From NCBI RefSeq assembly GCF_028693505.1, contig NZ_JAQUVF010000023.1, positions 1 to 37,318 of the forward strand: a stretch of DNA of 37,318 nucleotides, read 5' to 3'. The notes below the pieces were generated by a model. That model searched no databases, was not told where the DNA came from, and saw only the letters and a program-made list of their open reading frames with translations. Below are positions 16,805 through 24,603 of the stretch, piece by piece. The position numbers and the translations under genes are program-made. How positions within the stretch are numbered: position 1 is the stretch's first letter; every line of letters starts with the position of its first letter. Source of the stretch: Oscillibacter sp. (GTDB lineage: Bacteria > Bacillota > Clostridia > Oscillospirales > Oscillospiraceae).

Positions 16805-17371
16805 ATGGATACTGTCTTGCTGCACTGCTGCTGCGCGCCCTGCTCGCTGAGCTGCATCGACCCGCTGCGCGCGGAGGGGATCGAGCCGGTGGCTTTTTGG
16901 TATAACCCCAATATCCATCCCTGGACGGAGTATCAGGCCCGCCGGGACTGTCTAATAGACTATGCGCCCACCATCGGCATGGAGGTGCGGGTGCGGGAGG
17001 AATACGGTCTCAGGCCATTTGTGGAGCACGTGGCAGAGGATATCGACCACCGCTGCGCCTACTGTTACGAGCATCGCATCGAGGGCGCGGCGCAGTACGC
17101 GGCCCAGCACGGCTTCCCCGCCTTCACCACCACTCTGCTTGCCAGCATCTATCAAGACCACGAAAAAATCGTGGCGGCGGCGCAGCGGTATGCAACCCAG
17201 TACGGCGTGGAGTTTTTATACCGGGACTTTCGCCCCAATTTCCACACCGGAAATCAGCGCGCCCGGGAGGAAGGTTTTTACATGCAAAAATACTGCGGGT
17301 GCGTATTTTCCGAGGCGGACCGGTATCAAAAGAAGATCGACCGGGACAAGGCCCGGTTTGCGGAACCTTAA
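16805..17371 (+). CDS. queH: Epoxyqueuosine reductase QueH
   Basis: A 188-residue enzyme for the last step of queuosine synthesis in tRNA, reducing epoxyqueuosine to queuosine; QueH (formerly DUF208) replaces the unrelated cobalamin enzyme QueG in many anaerobes. The signature cysteines are all present: HCCCAPC (7-13), CAYCYEHR and YCGCVFSE near the C-terminus, which bind a [4Fe-4S] cluster and metal. Other conserved blocks are FWYNPNIHPWTEY and TTLLASIYQDHEKI. The frame is open further upstream, but the ATG at 16805 begins at the family N-terminus, follows AAAGGAAG, and lies after a good promoter. It is a single-gene unit ended by a terminator. Confidence 0.94.
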   Translation: MDTVLLHCCCAPCSLSCIDPLRAEGIEPVAFWYNPNIHPWTEYQARRDCLIDYAPTIGMEVRVREEYGLRPFVEHVAEDIDHRCAYCYEHRIEGAAQYAAQHGFPAFTTTLLASIYQDHEKIVAAAQRYATQYGVEFLYRDFRPNFHTGNQRAREEGFYMQKYCGCVFSEADRYQKKIDRDKARFAEP

Positions 17372-17394
17372 GCGCAGCGCCTTTCCCGAATCAA

Positions 17395-17431
17395 AAACGG
17401 TCGTTCCCTTTTCAAGCGGGAACGACCGTTT
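17395..17431. terminator. Bidirectional terminator between queH and the PFL gene
   Basis: Stem of 14 bp AAACGGTCGTTCCC (17395-17408) with GGGAACGACCGTTT (17418-17431), nine-base loop. It lies between convergent genes, with T-rich sequence inside and after the stem. Confidence 0.8.
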
Positions 17432-17433
17432 CT

Positions 17434-18792
17434 TCAGTTTTTCAGGCTGTGGAGCGGGGCCGGAATGCGGCCGCCTCTTGCGATAAACGCCGCGCTGGAC
17501 TCCGGGTGCACCGGCATCACCGGCGCGCTGCCCAGCAGTCCGCCCATTTCGATGGTGCCGCCCACGGTCTTACCCGGCGCGGGCAGCAGTCGGACGGCGG
17601 TGGTCTTGCAGTTGACCATGCCGATGGCCGCCTCGTCCGCAATGATGGCGGCGATGGTCTCCGCCGGGGTGTCGCCGGGGACCGCGATCATGTCCAGTCC
17701 CACGGAGCAAACGCAGGTCATGGCCTCCAGCTTGTCCAGACACAGCGTCCCCGCCTTGGCGGCGGCAATCATGCCCTCGTCCTCGCTGACGGGAATGAAG
17801 GCCCCGGAAAGGCCGCCCACGCTGGAAGAAGCCATCACGCCGCCCTTTTTCACAGCGTCGTTCAAAAGCGCCAGCGCCGCGGTGGTGCCGTGGGTCCCGC
17901 AGGTCTCCAGACCCATTTCCTCCAGAATCCGGGCCACGCTGTCTCCCACGGCAGGCGTGGGCGCCAGAGAGAGGTCTACGATGCCAAAGGGCGTGTCCAG
18001 CCGGCGGCTGGCCTCCTGTGCCACCAGTTGACCCATACGGGTGATCCGGAAAGCCGTCTTTTTCACCGTCTCCGCCACCACGTCAAAGCTCTGCCCCTTT
18101 ACCGCCTGCAATGCGTGATACACCACGCCGGGGCCGGAAACACCCACGTTGATGACCTTCTCCGCCTCGCCCACGCCGTGGAAAGCGCCAGCCATAAAGG
18201 GATTGTCCTCCACCGCGTTGCAAAACACCACCAGCTTCGCGCAGCCAAGACCGTCCTGCGCCTCGGTGGCCTTGGCGGTCTCTTTGACGATGCGACCCAT
18301 CAGGGCCACCGCGTCCATGTTGATGCCCGCCTTGGTGGAACCCACATTGATGGAAGAGCACACCAGCTCCGTCCGGGCCAGCGCCTCGGGGATGGAGCGG
18401 ATCAGCTTCTCGTCCGCCGCGGTCATGCCCTTTTGCACCAGCGCGGAATAGCCGCCGATAAAGTTTACGCCGCAGGTCTTGGCCGCCCAGTCCAGCGCCA
18501 TGGCAAAGGGCACATAATCCTCCGTCTCACTGGCGCCGGCTACCAGCGCCATGGGAGTGACGGAAATGCGTTTATTGACGATGGGGATGCCGAATTCCTG
18601 CTCGATCTCCTCCCCCGTCCTGACCAGTTTTTCCGCGTAGCGGGTGATCTTGTCGTAAATCTTCCCGCAGGCCCGGTCCGCGCTTGGATCGCAGCAGGAG
18701 AGCAGCGAAATCCCCATGGTGATGGTGCGGATATCCAGATGCTGCTGGTCGATCATCTCAATGGTGGAGAGAATGTCCTTTTGATTGAGCAT
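17434..18792 (-). CDS. PFL family protein (DUF711, UPF0210)
   Basis: A 452-residue protein of the UPF0210/DUF711 family. It resembles glycyl-radical (pyruvate formate-lyase-like) folds but its reaction is unknown. Seen: [28 protein letters not shown] at the start, the GFSGP-like and [16 protein letters not shown] region, and [26 protein letters not shown] near the C-terminus, all typical. Length is normal. It follows an ACT-domain gene with a 15-base gap on the same strand; this ACT-DUF711 pair is conserved across Firmicutes, which suggests the ACT protein senses a small molecule for the partner. The 3' end meets a bidirectional terminator. Confidence 0.9.
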   Translation of the reverse strand: MLNQKDILSTIEMIDQQHLDIRTITMGISLLSCCDPSADRACGKIYDKITRYAEKLVRTGEEIEQEFGIPIVNKRISVTPMALVAGASETEDYVPFAMALDWAAKTCGVNFIGGYSALVQKGMTAADEKLIRSIPEALARTELVCSSINVGSTKAGINMDAVALMGRIVKETAKATEAQDGLGCAKLVVFCNAVEDNPFMAGAFHGVGEAEKVINVGVSGPGVVYHALQAVKGQSFDVVAETVKKTAFRITRMGQLVAQEASRRLDTPFGIVDLSLAPTPAVGDSVARILEEMGLETCGTHGTTAALALLNDAVKKGGVMASSSVGGLSGAFIPVSEDEGMIAAAKAGTLCLDKLEAMTCVCSVGLDMIAVPGDTPAETIAAIIADEAAIGMVNCKTTAVRLLPAPGKTVGGTIEMGGLLGSAPVMPVHPESSAAFIARGGRIPAPLHSLKN

Positions 18793-18807
18793 AACTGCCT
18801 CCCCTCC

Positions 18808-19077
18808 TCAAAGCGTGTGCATGGCGTTGAAAATTTCCTGCCGCTGAATGCGGATGGAAAGTCCCATCCCCGTGCCCAGCTCCGCAAGCGCCTCGCCCAC
18901 TTCCCCAAAGGATGCGGTGGCCTCGCTCACATCCACGGCCATGACCATGGTAAAGGAGCCTTGCAGGATCGTCTGGGAGATATCCAGAATGTTGACGTTG
19001 AAGGTGGCCAGTTTGTTGCAGATGGCGGCAATGATGCCAACCCGGTCCTGACCCACGACGGTAACGATGGCGTTCAT
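18808..19077 (-). CDS. ACT domain protein (UPF0237)
   Basis: An 89-residue protein that is a single ACT domain: NAIVTVVGQDRVGIIAAICNKL, then FNVNILDISQTI and the second half of the fold. ACT domains usually bind amino acids as dimers. The ATG at 19077 is set by GAGGAGG eight bases upstream; a start 15 bases earlier would overlap this site. It heads a two-gene operon with the DUF711 protein. Its leader is about 100 bases and carries a short inverted repeat followed by six T residues. Confidence 0.92.
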   Translation of the reverse strand: MNAIVTVVGQDRVGIIAAICNKLATFNVNILDISQTILQGSFTMVMAVDVSEATASFGEVGEALAELGTGMGLSIRIQRQEIFNAMHTL

Positions 19078-19090
19078 AAGTTTCCTCCTC

Positions 19091-19117
19091 AAAAAACAGC
19101 TGTGTACAGTTGTACAC
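19091..19117 (-). promoter_or_regulatory. Inverted repeat plus T-run in the ACT-DUF711 leader
   Basis: Arms GTGTACA (19102-19108) and TGTACAC (19111-19117) around a 2-base centre; on the minus strand they are followed by AGCTG and TTTTTT just before the ribosome site. It could be an operator palindrome or a weak attenuator. The stem is short and the loop very tight, which argues against a strong terminator. Confidence 0.35.
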
Positions 19118-19183
19118 GCTTTCTTCTAAAATATGGTCCTGCGGCGCTTAGAAAATTGGTTCACGCTGCCCGCTTATGCGGCT

Positions 19184-19212
19184 ATTTTAGCACGATTGCG
19201 TCCGTTGTGCAA
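19184..19212 (-). promoter_or_regulatory. Promoter of the ACT-DUF711 operon
   Basis: Minus strand TTGCAC (19207-19212), 17-base spacer, TAAAAT (19184-19189). It starts immediately after the lysC terminator and gives a leader of about 100 bases. Confidence 0.55.
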
Positions 19213-19249
19213 ATATAAAAGGACGCACCTCCGGCTGGAAGTGCGTCCT
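19213..19249 (-). terminator. Terminator after lysC
   Basis: Stem AGGACGCAC (19220-19228) with GTGCGTCCT (19241-19249), then TTTTATATTT on the minus strand. It lies about 40 bases after the lysC stop and ends the aspartate-family operon. Confidence 0.8.
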
Positions 19250-19287
19250 CCGGACTCTTTTGCGCTGGTAGAATCTGATATGCCCTG

Positions 19288-20499
19288 TCAGACCTCGTCA
19301 AAAAACTTGGCGTGGATGGCCTTCACGGCGCGGTTCACGTCCTCTTCGTCCAGCAGGACGGACACACGGATCTCGGAGGTGTTGATCATCTGAATATTGA
19401 TGCCCGCTTCGTACAGCGCCTCGAACATCTTGGCGGCCACGCCGCAGTTGCTCATCAGCCCCGCGCCCACGATGGAAACCTTGCCGATGTCGTCGTCGGC
19501 TTCGATATGGTCGAATTTCAGCGCTTCCTTGTGCTCTTCCAGAATCTGCTCCGTATCCTCCAGATCCTTTTTATGCACGGTAAAGGTAATATCCTTGCTG
19601 TCCTGACGCCCGATGGACTGCAAAATCACGTCTACATTGATGTTGTGCTTACTCAAAAGGTCAAAGACCTGAAACGCCACGCCGGGATTGTGCCGCAAAC
19701 CGATCAGGGCGATGCGGGCAATGCTGGTGTCCTTTGCGACGCCGGCAATATTCGTTTTCTCCACTTTTGTAACCTCCTTAATTTTCGTGCCGGGCTTGCG
19801 TTCCAAACTGGACAAAACCTCCAGTTTCACTCTGAACTTCTTTGCCAGCTCCACGCTGCGGTTATGAAGCACCTGCGCTCCCTGAGACGCCAGCTCCAGC
19901 ATCTCGTCGTAAGTAATCTCCTCCAGCTTGCGGGCGCTTGGCACCATGCGGGGATCGGTGGTGTACACGCCGTCCACATCGGTGTAGATGCGGCACAAAT
20001 CCGCCCGGAAGGCGGCCGCCAGTGCCACCGCGCTGGTATCGGAGCCGCCGCGGCCAAGGGTGGTCACATCGCCCTGCCGGTCCACACCCTGAAAGCCGGT
20101 GACGATGACGATGCGGTGCTGGTCCAGCTCCGCCTGAATACGCTCAGAATCGATTTTTTTGATGCGGGCGTCGGAATGGACGTTGGTGGACTGGATGCCC
20201 ACCTGCCATGCTGCAAGCGACACGCACGGAAGGCCCATGGCCTCCAGCGCCATGGCGCAGAGGGACACGGAAATCTGTTCGCCGGTGGATAGCAGCATAT
20301 CCATCTCCCGCTTGGAAGCGTGGGGATTGATCTCCTCCGCTTTGGTGATGAGGTCGTCGGTGGTATCTCCCTGGGCGGAGAGCACCACAATGACGTCGTT
20401 GCCCTCCAGATAGGTCTCTGCAATAATTCCGGCCACGTTCCGCATGTGCTTGGCATCCCGCACGGAACTGCCGCCGAATTTTTGTACGATCAAACTCAT
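19288..20499 (-). CDS. lysC: Aspartate kinase
   Basis: A 403-residue enzyme that phosphorylates L-aspartate, the first step toward lysine, threonine and methionine. The N-terminal VQKFGGSSV signature, LLSTGEQIS, VTGFQGVDRQGDVTTLGRGGSD and YTDVDGVYTTDPR are present. Two ACT domains occupy about residues 260-403 (IALIGLRHNPGVAFQVFDLLSK and VSIVGAGLMSNCGVAAKMFEAL), the site of feedback control by lysine and/or threonine. Length is normal for a monofunctional enzyme. It is the third gene after pheB and hom on the same strand, with a 102-base gap from hom that holds a GC-rich hairpin. The start follows AAGGAAACACT. Confidence 0.96.
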   Translation of the reverse strand: MSLIVQKFGGSSVRDAKHMRNVAGIIAETYLEGNDVIVVLSAQGDTTDDLITKAEEINPHASKREMDMLLSTGEQISVSLCAMALEAMGLPCVSLAAWQVGIQSTNVHSDARIKKIDSERIQAELDQHRIVIVTGFQGVDRQGDVTTLGRGGSDTSAVALAAAFRADLCRIYTDVDGVYTTDPRMVPSARKLEEITYDEMLELASQGAQVLHNRSVELAKKFRVKLEVLSSLERKPGTKIKEVTKVEKTNIAGVAKDTSIARIALIGLRHNPGVAFQVFDLLSKHNINVDVILQSIGRQDSKDITFTVHKKDLEDTEQILEEHKEALKFDHIEADDDIGKVSIVGAGLMSNCGVAAKMFEALYEAGINIQMINTSEIRVSVLLDEEDVNRAVKAIHAKFFDEV

Positions 20500-20531
20500 A
20501 GTGTTTCCTTCTTTGCTTCAGATTGGATTTT

Positions 20532-20558
20532 TCCGGCTTGGGCCCCGCCCGGGCCGGA
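20532..20558. other. GC-rich hairpin between hom and lysC
   Basis: TCCGGC (20532-20537) pairs with GCCGGA (20553-20558), and GGGC (20540-20543) with GCCC (20547-20550) inside it, with a three-base loop. No T-run follows on the minus strand, so it is not a good terminator; it may stabilise or separate the hom and lysC messages. Confidence 0.4.
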
Positions 20559-20601
20559 CGCTCTCTTCCCCATCATACGCAAAACGGGATGGGTTTGGGA
20601 A

Positions 20602-21795
20602 TCACGCAAGCACCCGAATGCAGGAGAGCACATTTAAAAAGCGGGATTGTGCCCGCGCATCCTCGCCGCTGATCCGGTCCGTCAAAAAGGCGGTCTCGCC
20701 GTCCTCGCTCAAAACCTCCACCTGCCCGAAGGCCATGGCCGCGTCGGTGAGGCTGCCCTCAATGCGAAAGTAATACCGGGTATGCAGCTCCAGCGGATTT
20801 TCAAACCCGTCGCTCTCAGCCGACCAGCCGATCTCCTCTCTGCGGGGACTTGCCTGCAAACATTCCATTACATCCGCCACGCAGGCGGAGGCGGTGGGCA
20901 GCTCTCCGGCGCCCCGCCCGTAAAACATCACGTCCCCGGTGGCATTTCCGCGGATCATGACGGCGTTGAACACGTCCTCCACATTGGCCATGGGGTTTTC
21001 CTCGGCAATCAGGTGCGGCGCAACATAGGCCGTCCGCCCTCCGCCGGGCAGCCGGACCGCGCGGCCCAGCAATTTAACGCGGTATCCCGCCCGCTGGGCA
21101 ATTTTCACGTCCCGCAGGGACAGCTTGGAGATTCCCTCCATGGGGACTGCGGCGGGGTCCACCTGATGGCCAAAGGCCAAATCTGCCAGAATGCAGGTCT
21201 TGCGGCCGGCATCGATCCCCTCCACATCGGCAGTCGGGTCCGCCTCCGCGTACCCCTTGGCCTGCGCCTCCCGCAGGGCGTCGGAAAAGAACGCGCCCGT
21301 GCGGACCATGCGGGTGAGGATATAATTGGTCGTCCCATTTAAAATGCCGTAGATCTCGTCGATCCGGTTCGCCGCCATGCACTGGGTCAGCGGGTGGAGG
21401 ACCGGAATACCGCCGCCCACGCTGGCCTCGAACAGGTAGCTGACGTTTTTCTTTTTCGCCAGCTCCAACAGCTCACAGCCCCGCTCCGCCACCAGTTGTT
21501 TGTTGGCGGTCACCACATGCTTGCCCGCAAGCAGCGCGCGCTTTGTGTATTCGTAGGCCGCCCCCACGCCGCCGATGGTCTCCACCACCACGCGGATGGC
21601 GTCGTCCTCCTCGATCTTTTGGAAGTCGTCGGTCATCAGCTGGCGGTAGGGGCCGTCTTTAAACCGGCGCACCAAAATCGTTTTTACTTGCAGGGCCTCG
21701 CCCAGCTTGTGCTCAATCTGTCTGGCGTTTTCCGCCACCACCTTGACAACGCCGGTTCCCACCGTGCCAAGACCCATCACTGCGATCTGTATCAT
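20602..21795 (-). CDS. hom: Homoserine dehydrogenase
   Basis: A 397-residue NAD(P)-dependent enzyme that reduces aspartate semialdehyde to homoserine. The Rossmann loop GLGTVGTG (8-15) starts the protein. VVVETIGG, VVTANKQLVA, the substrate block ILNGTTNYILTRM and AKGYAEADPTADVEGIDAGRK with the catalytic lysine follow. The C-terminal region is somewhat shorter than in the 430-residue relatives, though an ACT-like tail remains. It follows the PheB-type ACT gene by 23 bases and precedes lysC, so an aspartate-family operon is likely. The start ATG has GGAGAGGGAG upstream. Confidence 0.95.
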   Translation of the reverse strand: MIQIAVMGLGTVGTGVVKVVAENARQIEHKLGEALQVKTILVRRFKDGPYRQLMTDDFQKIEEDDAIRVVVETIGGVGAAYEYTKRALLAGKHVVTANKQLVAERGCELLELAKKKNVSYLFEASVGGGIPVLHPLTQCMAANRIDEIYGILNGTTNYILTRMVRTGAFFSDALREAQAKGYAEADPTADVEGIDAGRKTCILADLAFGHQVDPAAVPMEGISKLSLRDVKIAQRAGYRVKLLGRAVRLPGGGRTAYVAPHLIAEENPMANVEDVFNAVMIRGNATGDVMFYGRGAGELPTASACVADVMECLQASPRREEIGWSAESDGFENPLELHTRYYFRIEGSLTDAAMAFGQVEVLSEDGETAFLTDRISGEDARAQSRFLNVLSCIRVLA

Positions 21796-21818
21796 GCTTG
21801 TTCTCCCTCTCCGGACGC

Positions 21819-22259
21819 TCAGCCCGCCAGTATCTCAAACCGCACCACGCCGTCCAGTCCGGACACGTCGGAAAGCAGCTGTTCCAAAGACTCCTCCATA
21901 TCGCTGGTCTCTGCGGAAATGGTCACCGCCGCGCAGCCGTTGGTAGGGATGCTCTGGTTGATGGTGAGGATGTTGGCGCCGGAGGCCGCAAACACGGAAA
22001 GCACCCGGCTGAGTACGCCGGAGGTATCCCTCAGCATGGTATAAAACGTGATAATATGCTCCGACTTCATGTCGTTGAAGGGCTGCACGGAATCCTTATA
22101 CTTATAAAACGCGCTGCGGCTAATCCCTGCAAGCCGGGTAGCTGCTCCCACGGTATCCACCTCGCCGGTTTGCATCATGCGCTTGGCCTCCGCCACCTTA
22201 ATGAAAATCTCCGGCAGCGCTTCTGCCGCCACAATGTAGTATTTAATGGTCTTTGCCAC
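21819..22259 (-). CDS. ACT domain protein, PheB/UPF0735 family
   Basis: A 146-residue protein: an N-terminal helix-turn-helix-like part (YYIVAAEALPEIFIKVAEAKRMM, then GISRSAFYKYKDSV) and a C-terminal ACT domain (ITFYTMLRDTSGVLSRVLSVFAASGANILTINQSIP). Family members often sit beside hom or thr genes and are thought to sense an amino acid. I chose the GTG at 22259, eight bases after AGGAGG; an upstream GTG at 22268 overlaps that site. It is first in the operon pheB-hom-lysC, which fits a role in control of homoserine synthesis. The chorismate mutase label once used for PheB is not supported by sequence. Confidence 0.9.
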   Translation of the reverse strand: MAKTIKYYIVAAEALPEIFIKVAEAKRMMQTGEVDTVGAATRLAGISRSAFYKYKDSVQPFNDMKSEHIITFYTMLRDTSGVLSRVLSVFAASGANILTINQSIPTNGCAAVTISAETSDMEESLEQLLSDVSGLDGVVRFEILAG

Positions 22260-22300
22260 TTCGTCCACCTCCTGCGGTCATTTGTCCTTATATGCGGTCC

Positions 22301-22329
22301 ATCGTACCATAATTTTGGTGACGGTGCAA
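22301..22329 (-). promoter_or_regulatory. Promoter of the pheB-hom-lysC operon
   Basis: Minus strand TTGCAC (22324-22329), 17-base spacer, TACGAT (22301-22306), about 42 bases before the GTG start. The leader is too short for a riboswitch, so regulation by a leader RNA is unlikely here. Confidence 0.5.
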
Positions 22330-22467
22330 TGAAAAACGGCAAAGTTTTTTTATAGAAAACAGGGAAACTTTTACGAAAAATCTTGCATTGCGTAGGCACA
22401 TTGACAAATACGGGCCGCAAAAGCAGCACGTGCCCATGGCTCCCGCCGCCAGGCTGCTTCAGGCGCA

Positions 22468-23826
22468 TCAGCCGGATTGCTTCCCCGGCTGCGGTAAAGC
22501 CTCTTCCCTGTTTCGATTTTTCCGGAGCAGCACAAGGCTGACGAGGAATGTAATCAGCTCAGTGCAGGGCATGGTCACCCAAACGCCTGTCATACCGAAC
22601 AGCCGGGATAGCGAAAAGGCAAGAACGGTAATCAGCACAAACGCCCGCAGGCTGCAAATCAGGAACGAAGCCCCCGCCTTGGAAATGGAGGCAAAGAAAG
22701 ACGCGGTCACAATATTAATGCCGGAGAGCAGCAGCAGCGGGAAATAAAGGCGCATTCCTTCGGTGGCCAGCTGCGTCAACATGGGGTTTGCGTCCCGGTT
22801 GAAGGCCAGCGCCAAGGGCCCGGCAAAGAGAAGCACAATCAGATATAGCACGATTCCAATGACCGCCGCAAAGAGGACCGCCCAGCGGAACACCTTGCCC
22901 AGCGCATACTGATCGCCCCGGCCGTATGCCTTGCTGATAAGCGGCTGCACGCCCTCCGAAATCCCGGCAAAAATTGCCACCGCAAACAGGTTCAGATTGG
23001 CGATGACGCCATAGGCCGCAACGCCGGTATTTCCCGCAAGACCCAGAATGAGGAAATTAAAAATTAGCATCACAAGGCCGGTGGAGAACTCGGTGACAAA
23101 GGCGGAAAAACCGATGGAAACGATTTTCCCGATGCGTCGCAGCCCAACGCCGCCTTTTGCAGGGCGCAGGCCGCTTTTGCGGGAAAACAGATGAACGGAA
23201 AGGGTCGCCAGTCCAATGAGCGGCGCCATACAGGTGGCGATGGCCGCGCCGAACATCCCAAGCCCCATGGGAAAGATGAAGAGGTAGTCCAGAATCACGT
23301 TGCTCAGGCTGCCGGTCACCATTGCCAGCATGGAAAGATGGGGTGCGCCGTCATTGCGCACAAAGCACACCAGCGCATTGTTGGTGATAAATGCAGCGGC
23401 GAACAGCATGATGGTTTGGAGATAGTTCTTGGCAAGCGGGGCAATGGAGCTGTCCGCCCCCAGCAGCGTGCAAATGTCCCCGGCAAAGAAGGTGCCCAGC
23501 AGCATGACGAGGATTCCTGTACCGATGCACAGCAGCATGGTCAGCGTGAAGCATTGCTTTGCCTGTTCCGGCCGGTTCGCGCCGTGGTAGATGGCATATT
23601 TGGTCGCGCCGCCCATCCCAAACAGCAGCCCCAGTCCGCTGATGAAGCTGTAAACGGGCATCACCAGATTCAGCGCCGTCAGCCCGTCCGCCCCCACGCC
23701 GTTGGCCACAAAAAATGTGTCCGCCAAAATGTAGCAGGACAGCGCCAGCATCCCCAGCACGTTGAGGGGGACATAGCGGATGAATTGCCGCCGCAGGCTA
23801 CGGTCTGTTTGCAGTTGCTTTTCCAT
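22468..23826 (-). CDS. MATE family efflux transporter
   Basis: A 452-residue, about 12-helix exporter of the MATE (multidrug and toxin extrusion) family, expected to pump cationic drugs or metabolites out in exchange for Na+ or H+. Seen: RRQFIRYVPLNVLGMLALSCYILADTFFVANGVGADGLTALNLVMPVYSFISGLGLLFGMGG, the typical first two helices; FVRNDGAPHLSMLAMVTGSLSNVILDYLFIFP; and the second-half repeat YGVIANLNLFAVAIFAGISEGVQPLISKAYG. I chose the ATG at 23826 because AGGAGA lies six bases upstream; an ATG at 23832 directly abuts this site. The gene has a near-consensus promoter and a leader of about 130 bases with an attenuator-like structure, which suggests induction by its substrate or by a translation inhibitor. 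Confidence 0.92.
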   Translation of the reverse strand: MEKQLQTDRSLRRQFIRYVPLNVLGMLALSCYILADTFFVANGVGADGLTALNLVMPVYSFISGLGLLFGMGGATKYAIYHGANRPEQAKQCFTLTMLLCIGTGILVMLLGTFFAGDICTLLGADSSIAPLAKNYLQTIMLFAAAFITNNALVCFVRNDGAPHLSMLAMVTGSLSNVILDYLFIFPMGLGMFGAAIATCMAPLIGLATLSVHLFSRKSGLRPAKGGVGLRRIGKIVSIGFSAFVTEFSTGLVMLIFNFLILGLAGNTGVAAYGVIANLNLFAVAIFAGISEGVQPLISKAYGRGDQYALGKVFRWAVLFAAVIGIVLYLIVLLFAGPLALAFNRDANPMLTQLATEGMRLYFPLLLLSGINIVTASFFASISKAGASFLICSLRAFVLITVLAFSLSRLFGMTGVWVTMPCTELITFLVSLVLLRKNRNREEALPQPGKQSG

Positions 23827-23857
23827 GGTCATTCTCCTGTCAAGTCGCACAAAATAA

Positions 23858-23909
23858 AAGCGCCTGATGTTTTGTACCCCATGGCCTATGGTACAAAACT
23901 CAGACGCTT
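23858..23909 (-). promoter_or_regulatory. Terminator-like hairpin (candidate attenuator) in the MATE leader
   Basis: Arms 23858-23878 and 23890-23909 pair almost perfectly over 20 bp (one G-U pair and one bulged base) around an 11-base loop. On the minus strand the stem is followed by TTTTATTTTG. It lies between the promoter and the gene start. The 5' arm contains the stop codon of a 12-codon upstream reading frame, the usual geometry of ribosome-controlled attenuation. Confidence 0.65.
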
Positions 23910-23938
23910 GCCGTCAGCATGGAATCCGGCGAAACCAT
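23900..23938 (-). CDS. Possible 12-residue leader peptide of the MATE gene
   Basis: Minus-strand ATG at 23938 reads MVSPDSMLTASV and stops with TGA at 23900-23902. AAAGGAAG lies just upstream, though the spacing is short (about four bases after GG). The stop codon is inside the 5' arm of the terminator-like hairpin, so a ribosome stalled or paused here would block the hairpin. A 7-bp stem AGCATGG/CCATGCT also overlaps the start codon. Such a short frame can occur by chance; the position is the main evidence. Confidence 0.4.
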   Translation of the reverse strand: MVSPDSMLTASV

Positions 23939-23963
23939 GCTTCCTTTGATTCGATTTTTTTAT

Positions 23964-23992
23964 AGTATACGAGATAGCGGCAGGTTTGTCAA
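23964..23992 (-). promoter_or_regulatory. Promoter of the MATE gene
   Basis: Minus strand perfect TTGACA (23987-23992), exactly 17 bases, TATACT (23964-23969). It is one of the best promoters in the window. Transcription would begin near 23957, giving a leader of about 130 bases. Confidence 0.85.
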
Positions 23993-24013
23993 CTTCCTGC
24001 TGATTCTTGATTC

Positions 24014-24571
24014 TCACTTCCGATTTTGTGCCAGTGTGGCGCCCTTTACTTGCTGGGTTACCTGAACAGTGAGAAAAACCTCCGGATCGACAGAAAACAG
24101 TATTTCTTTGATATGGGCAACGTTTTTTCGCTTAGCGGTCGTTAAAATAGCGATTCGTTCCGCGCCGTGTATTCCCTCCGCGGGAATTAATGTGAGTGCG
24201 TGCCCCTGCTCCCGCAAAAGAACAGCCGCCTGCAATGCGTCATTTTTCTCCACAAATAAACCTGTAACAGAGCAATATCCCAAGGCCATTTTTTCTTCAA
24301 TCACCGATCCCAAAACATTTCCGATTGAAAAAGCAGCGATAAGAATGATAATTTTAATGGGATCATTTGCAAATCCGGTTAACGCGGAAGCGGTAATACA
24401 AAGCCAGAAGGTGTATTCAAACAGAGCCATAATTGCGCCCGGAAGCCGTTGACCCTTGTGTATCAGCTGAGAGCGCAGAGAGGCCAGCGCAACTTCAAAT
24501 AATTTTCCGAAAAAAACAAACAAATAAACATACGGGGAACTCCCCGATAAAAACTCTGCTATCAGTTTCAT
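24014..24571 (-). CDS. UPF0316 family membrane protein (DUF5698/DUF2179)
   Basis: A 185-residue protein with three hydrophobic segments in the first 95 residues (YVYLFVFFGKLFEVALASLRSQLI, ALFEYTFWLCITASALTGF, IIILIAAFSIGNVLGSVIEEKMALG) and a C-terminal cytosolic DUF2179-like domain ending with KRKNVAHIKEILFSVDPEVFLTVQ. This matches the UPF0316 (YebE-like) family; function unknown. AGGGGGTGGG precedes the ATG. It lies 32 bases after an unrecognised gene on the same strand, so the two may be cotranscribed. The region from here to 26.3 kb is clearly more AT-rich than the earlier genes. Confidence 0.85.
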   Translation of the reverse strand: MKLIAEFLSGSSPYVYLFVFFGKLFEVALASLRSQLIHKGQRLPGAIMALFEYTFWLCITASALTGFANDPIKIIILIAAFSIGNVLGSVIEEKMALGYCSVTGLFVEKNDALQAAVLLREQGHALTLIPAEGIHGAERIAILTTAKRKNVAHIKEILFSVDPEVFLTVQVTQQVKGATLAQNRK

Positions 24572-24603
24572 GAACCCACCCCCTTCCTCAATTTAACTGT
24601 TCA

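Noticed and set aside
19102-19117. GTGTACA palindrome as a mobile element end or terminator
   Set aside because: Only one copy was seen, no transposase is nearby, and the 7-bp stem with a 2-base loop is too tight and AT-rich for a strong terminator.
17299-19218. Plus-strand open frame of about 640 codons
   Set aside because: It covers the antisense of the DUF711 and ACT genes, both with strong family matches and ribosome sites. Its composition is typical of GC-rich antisense frames.
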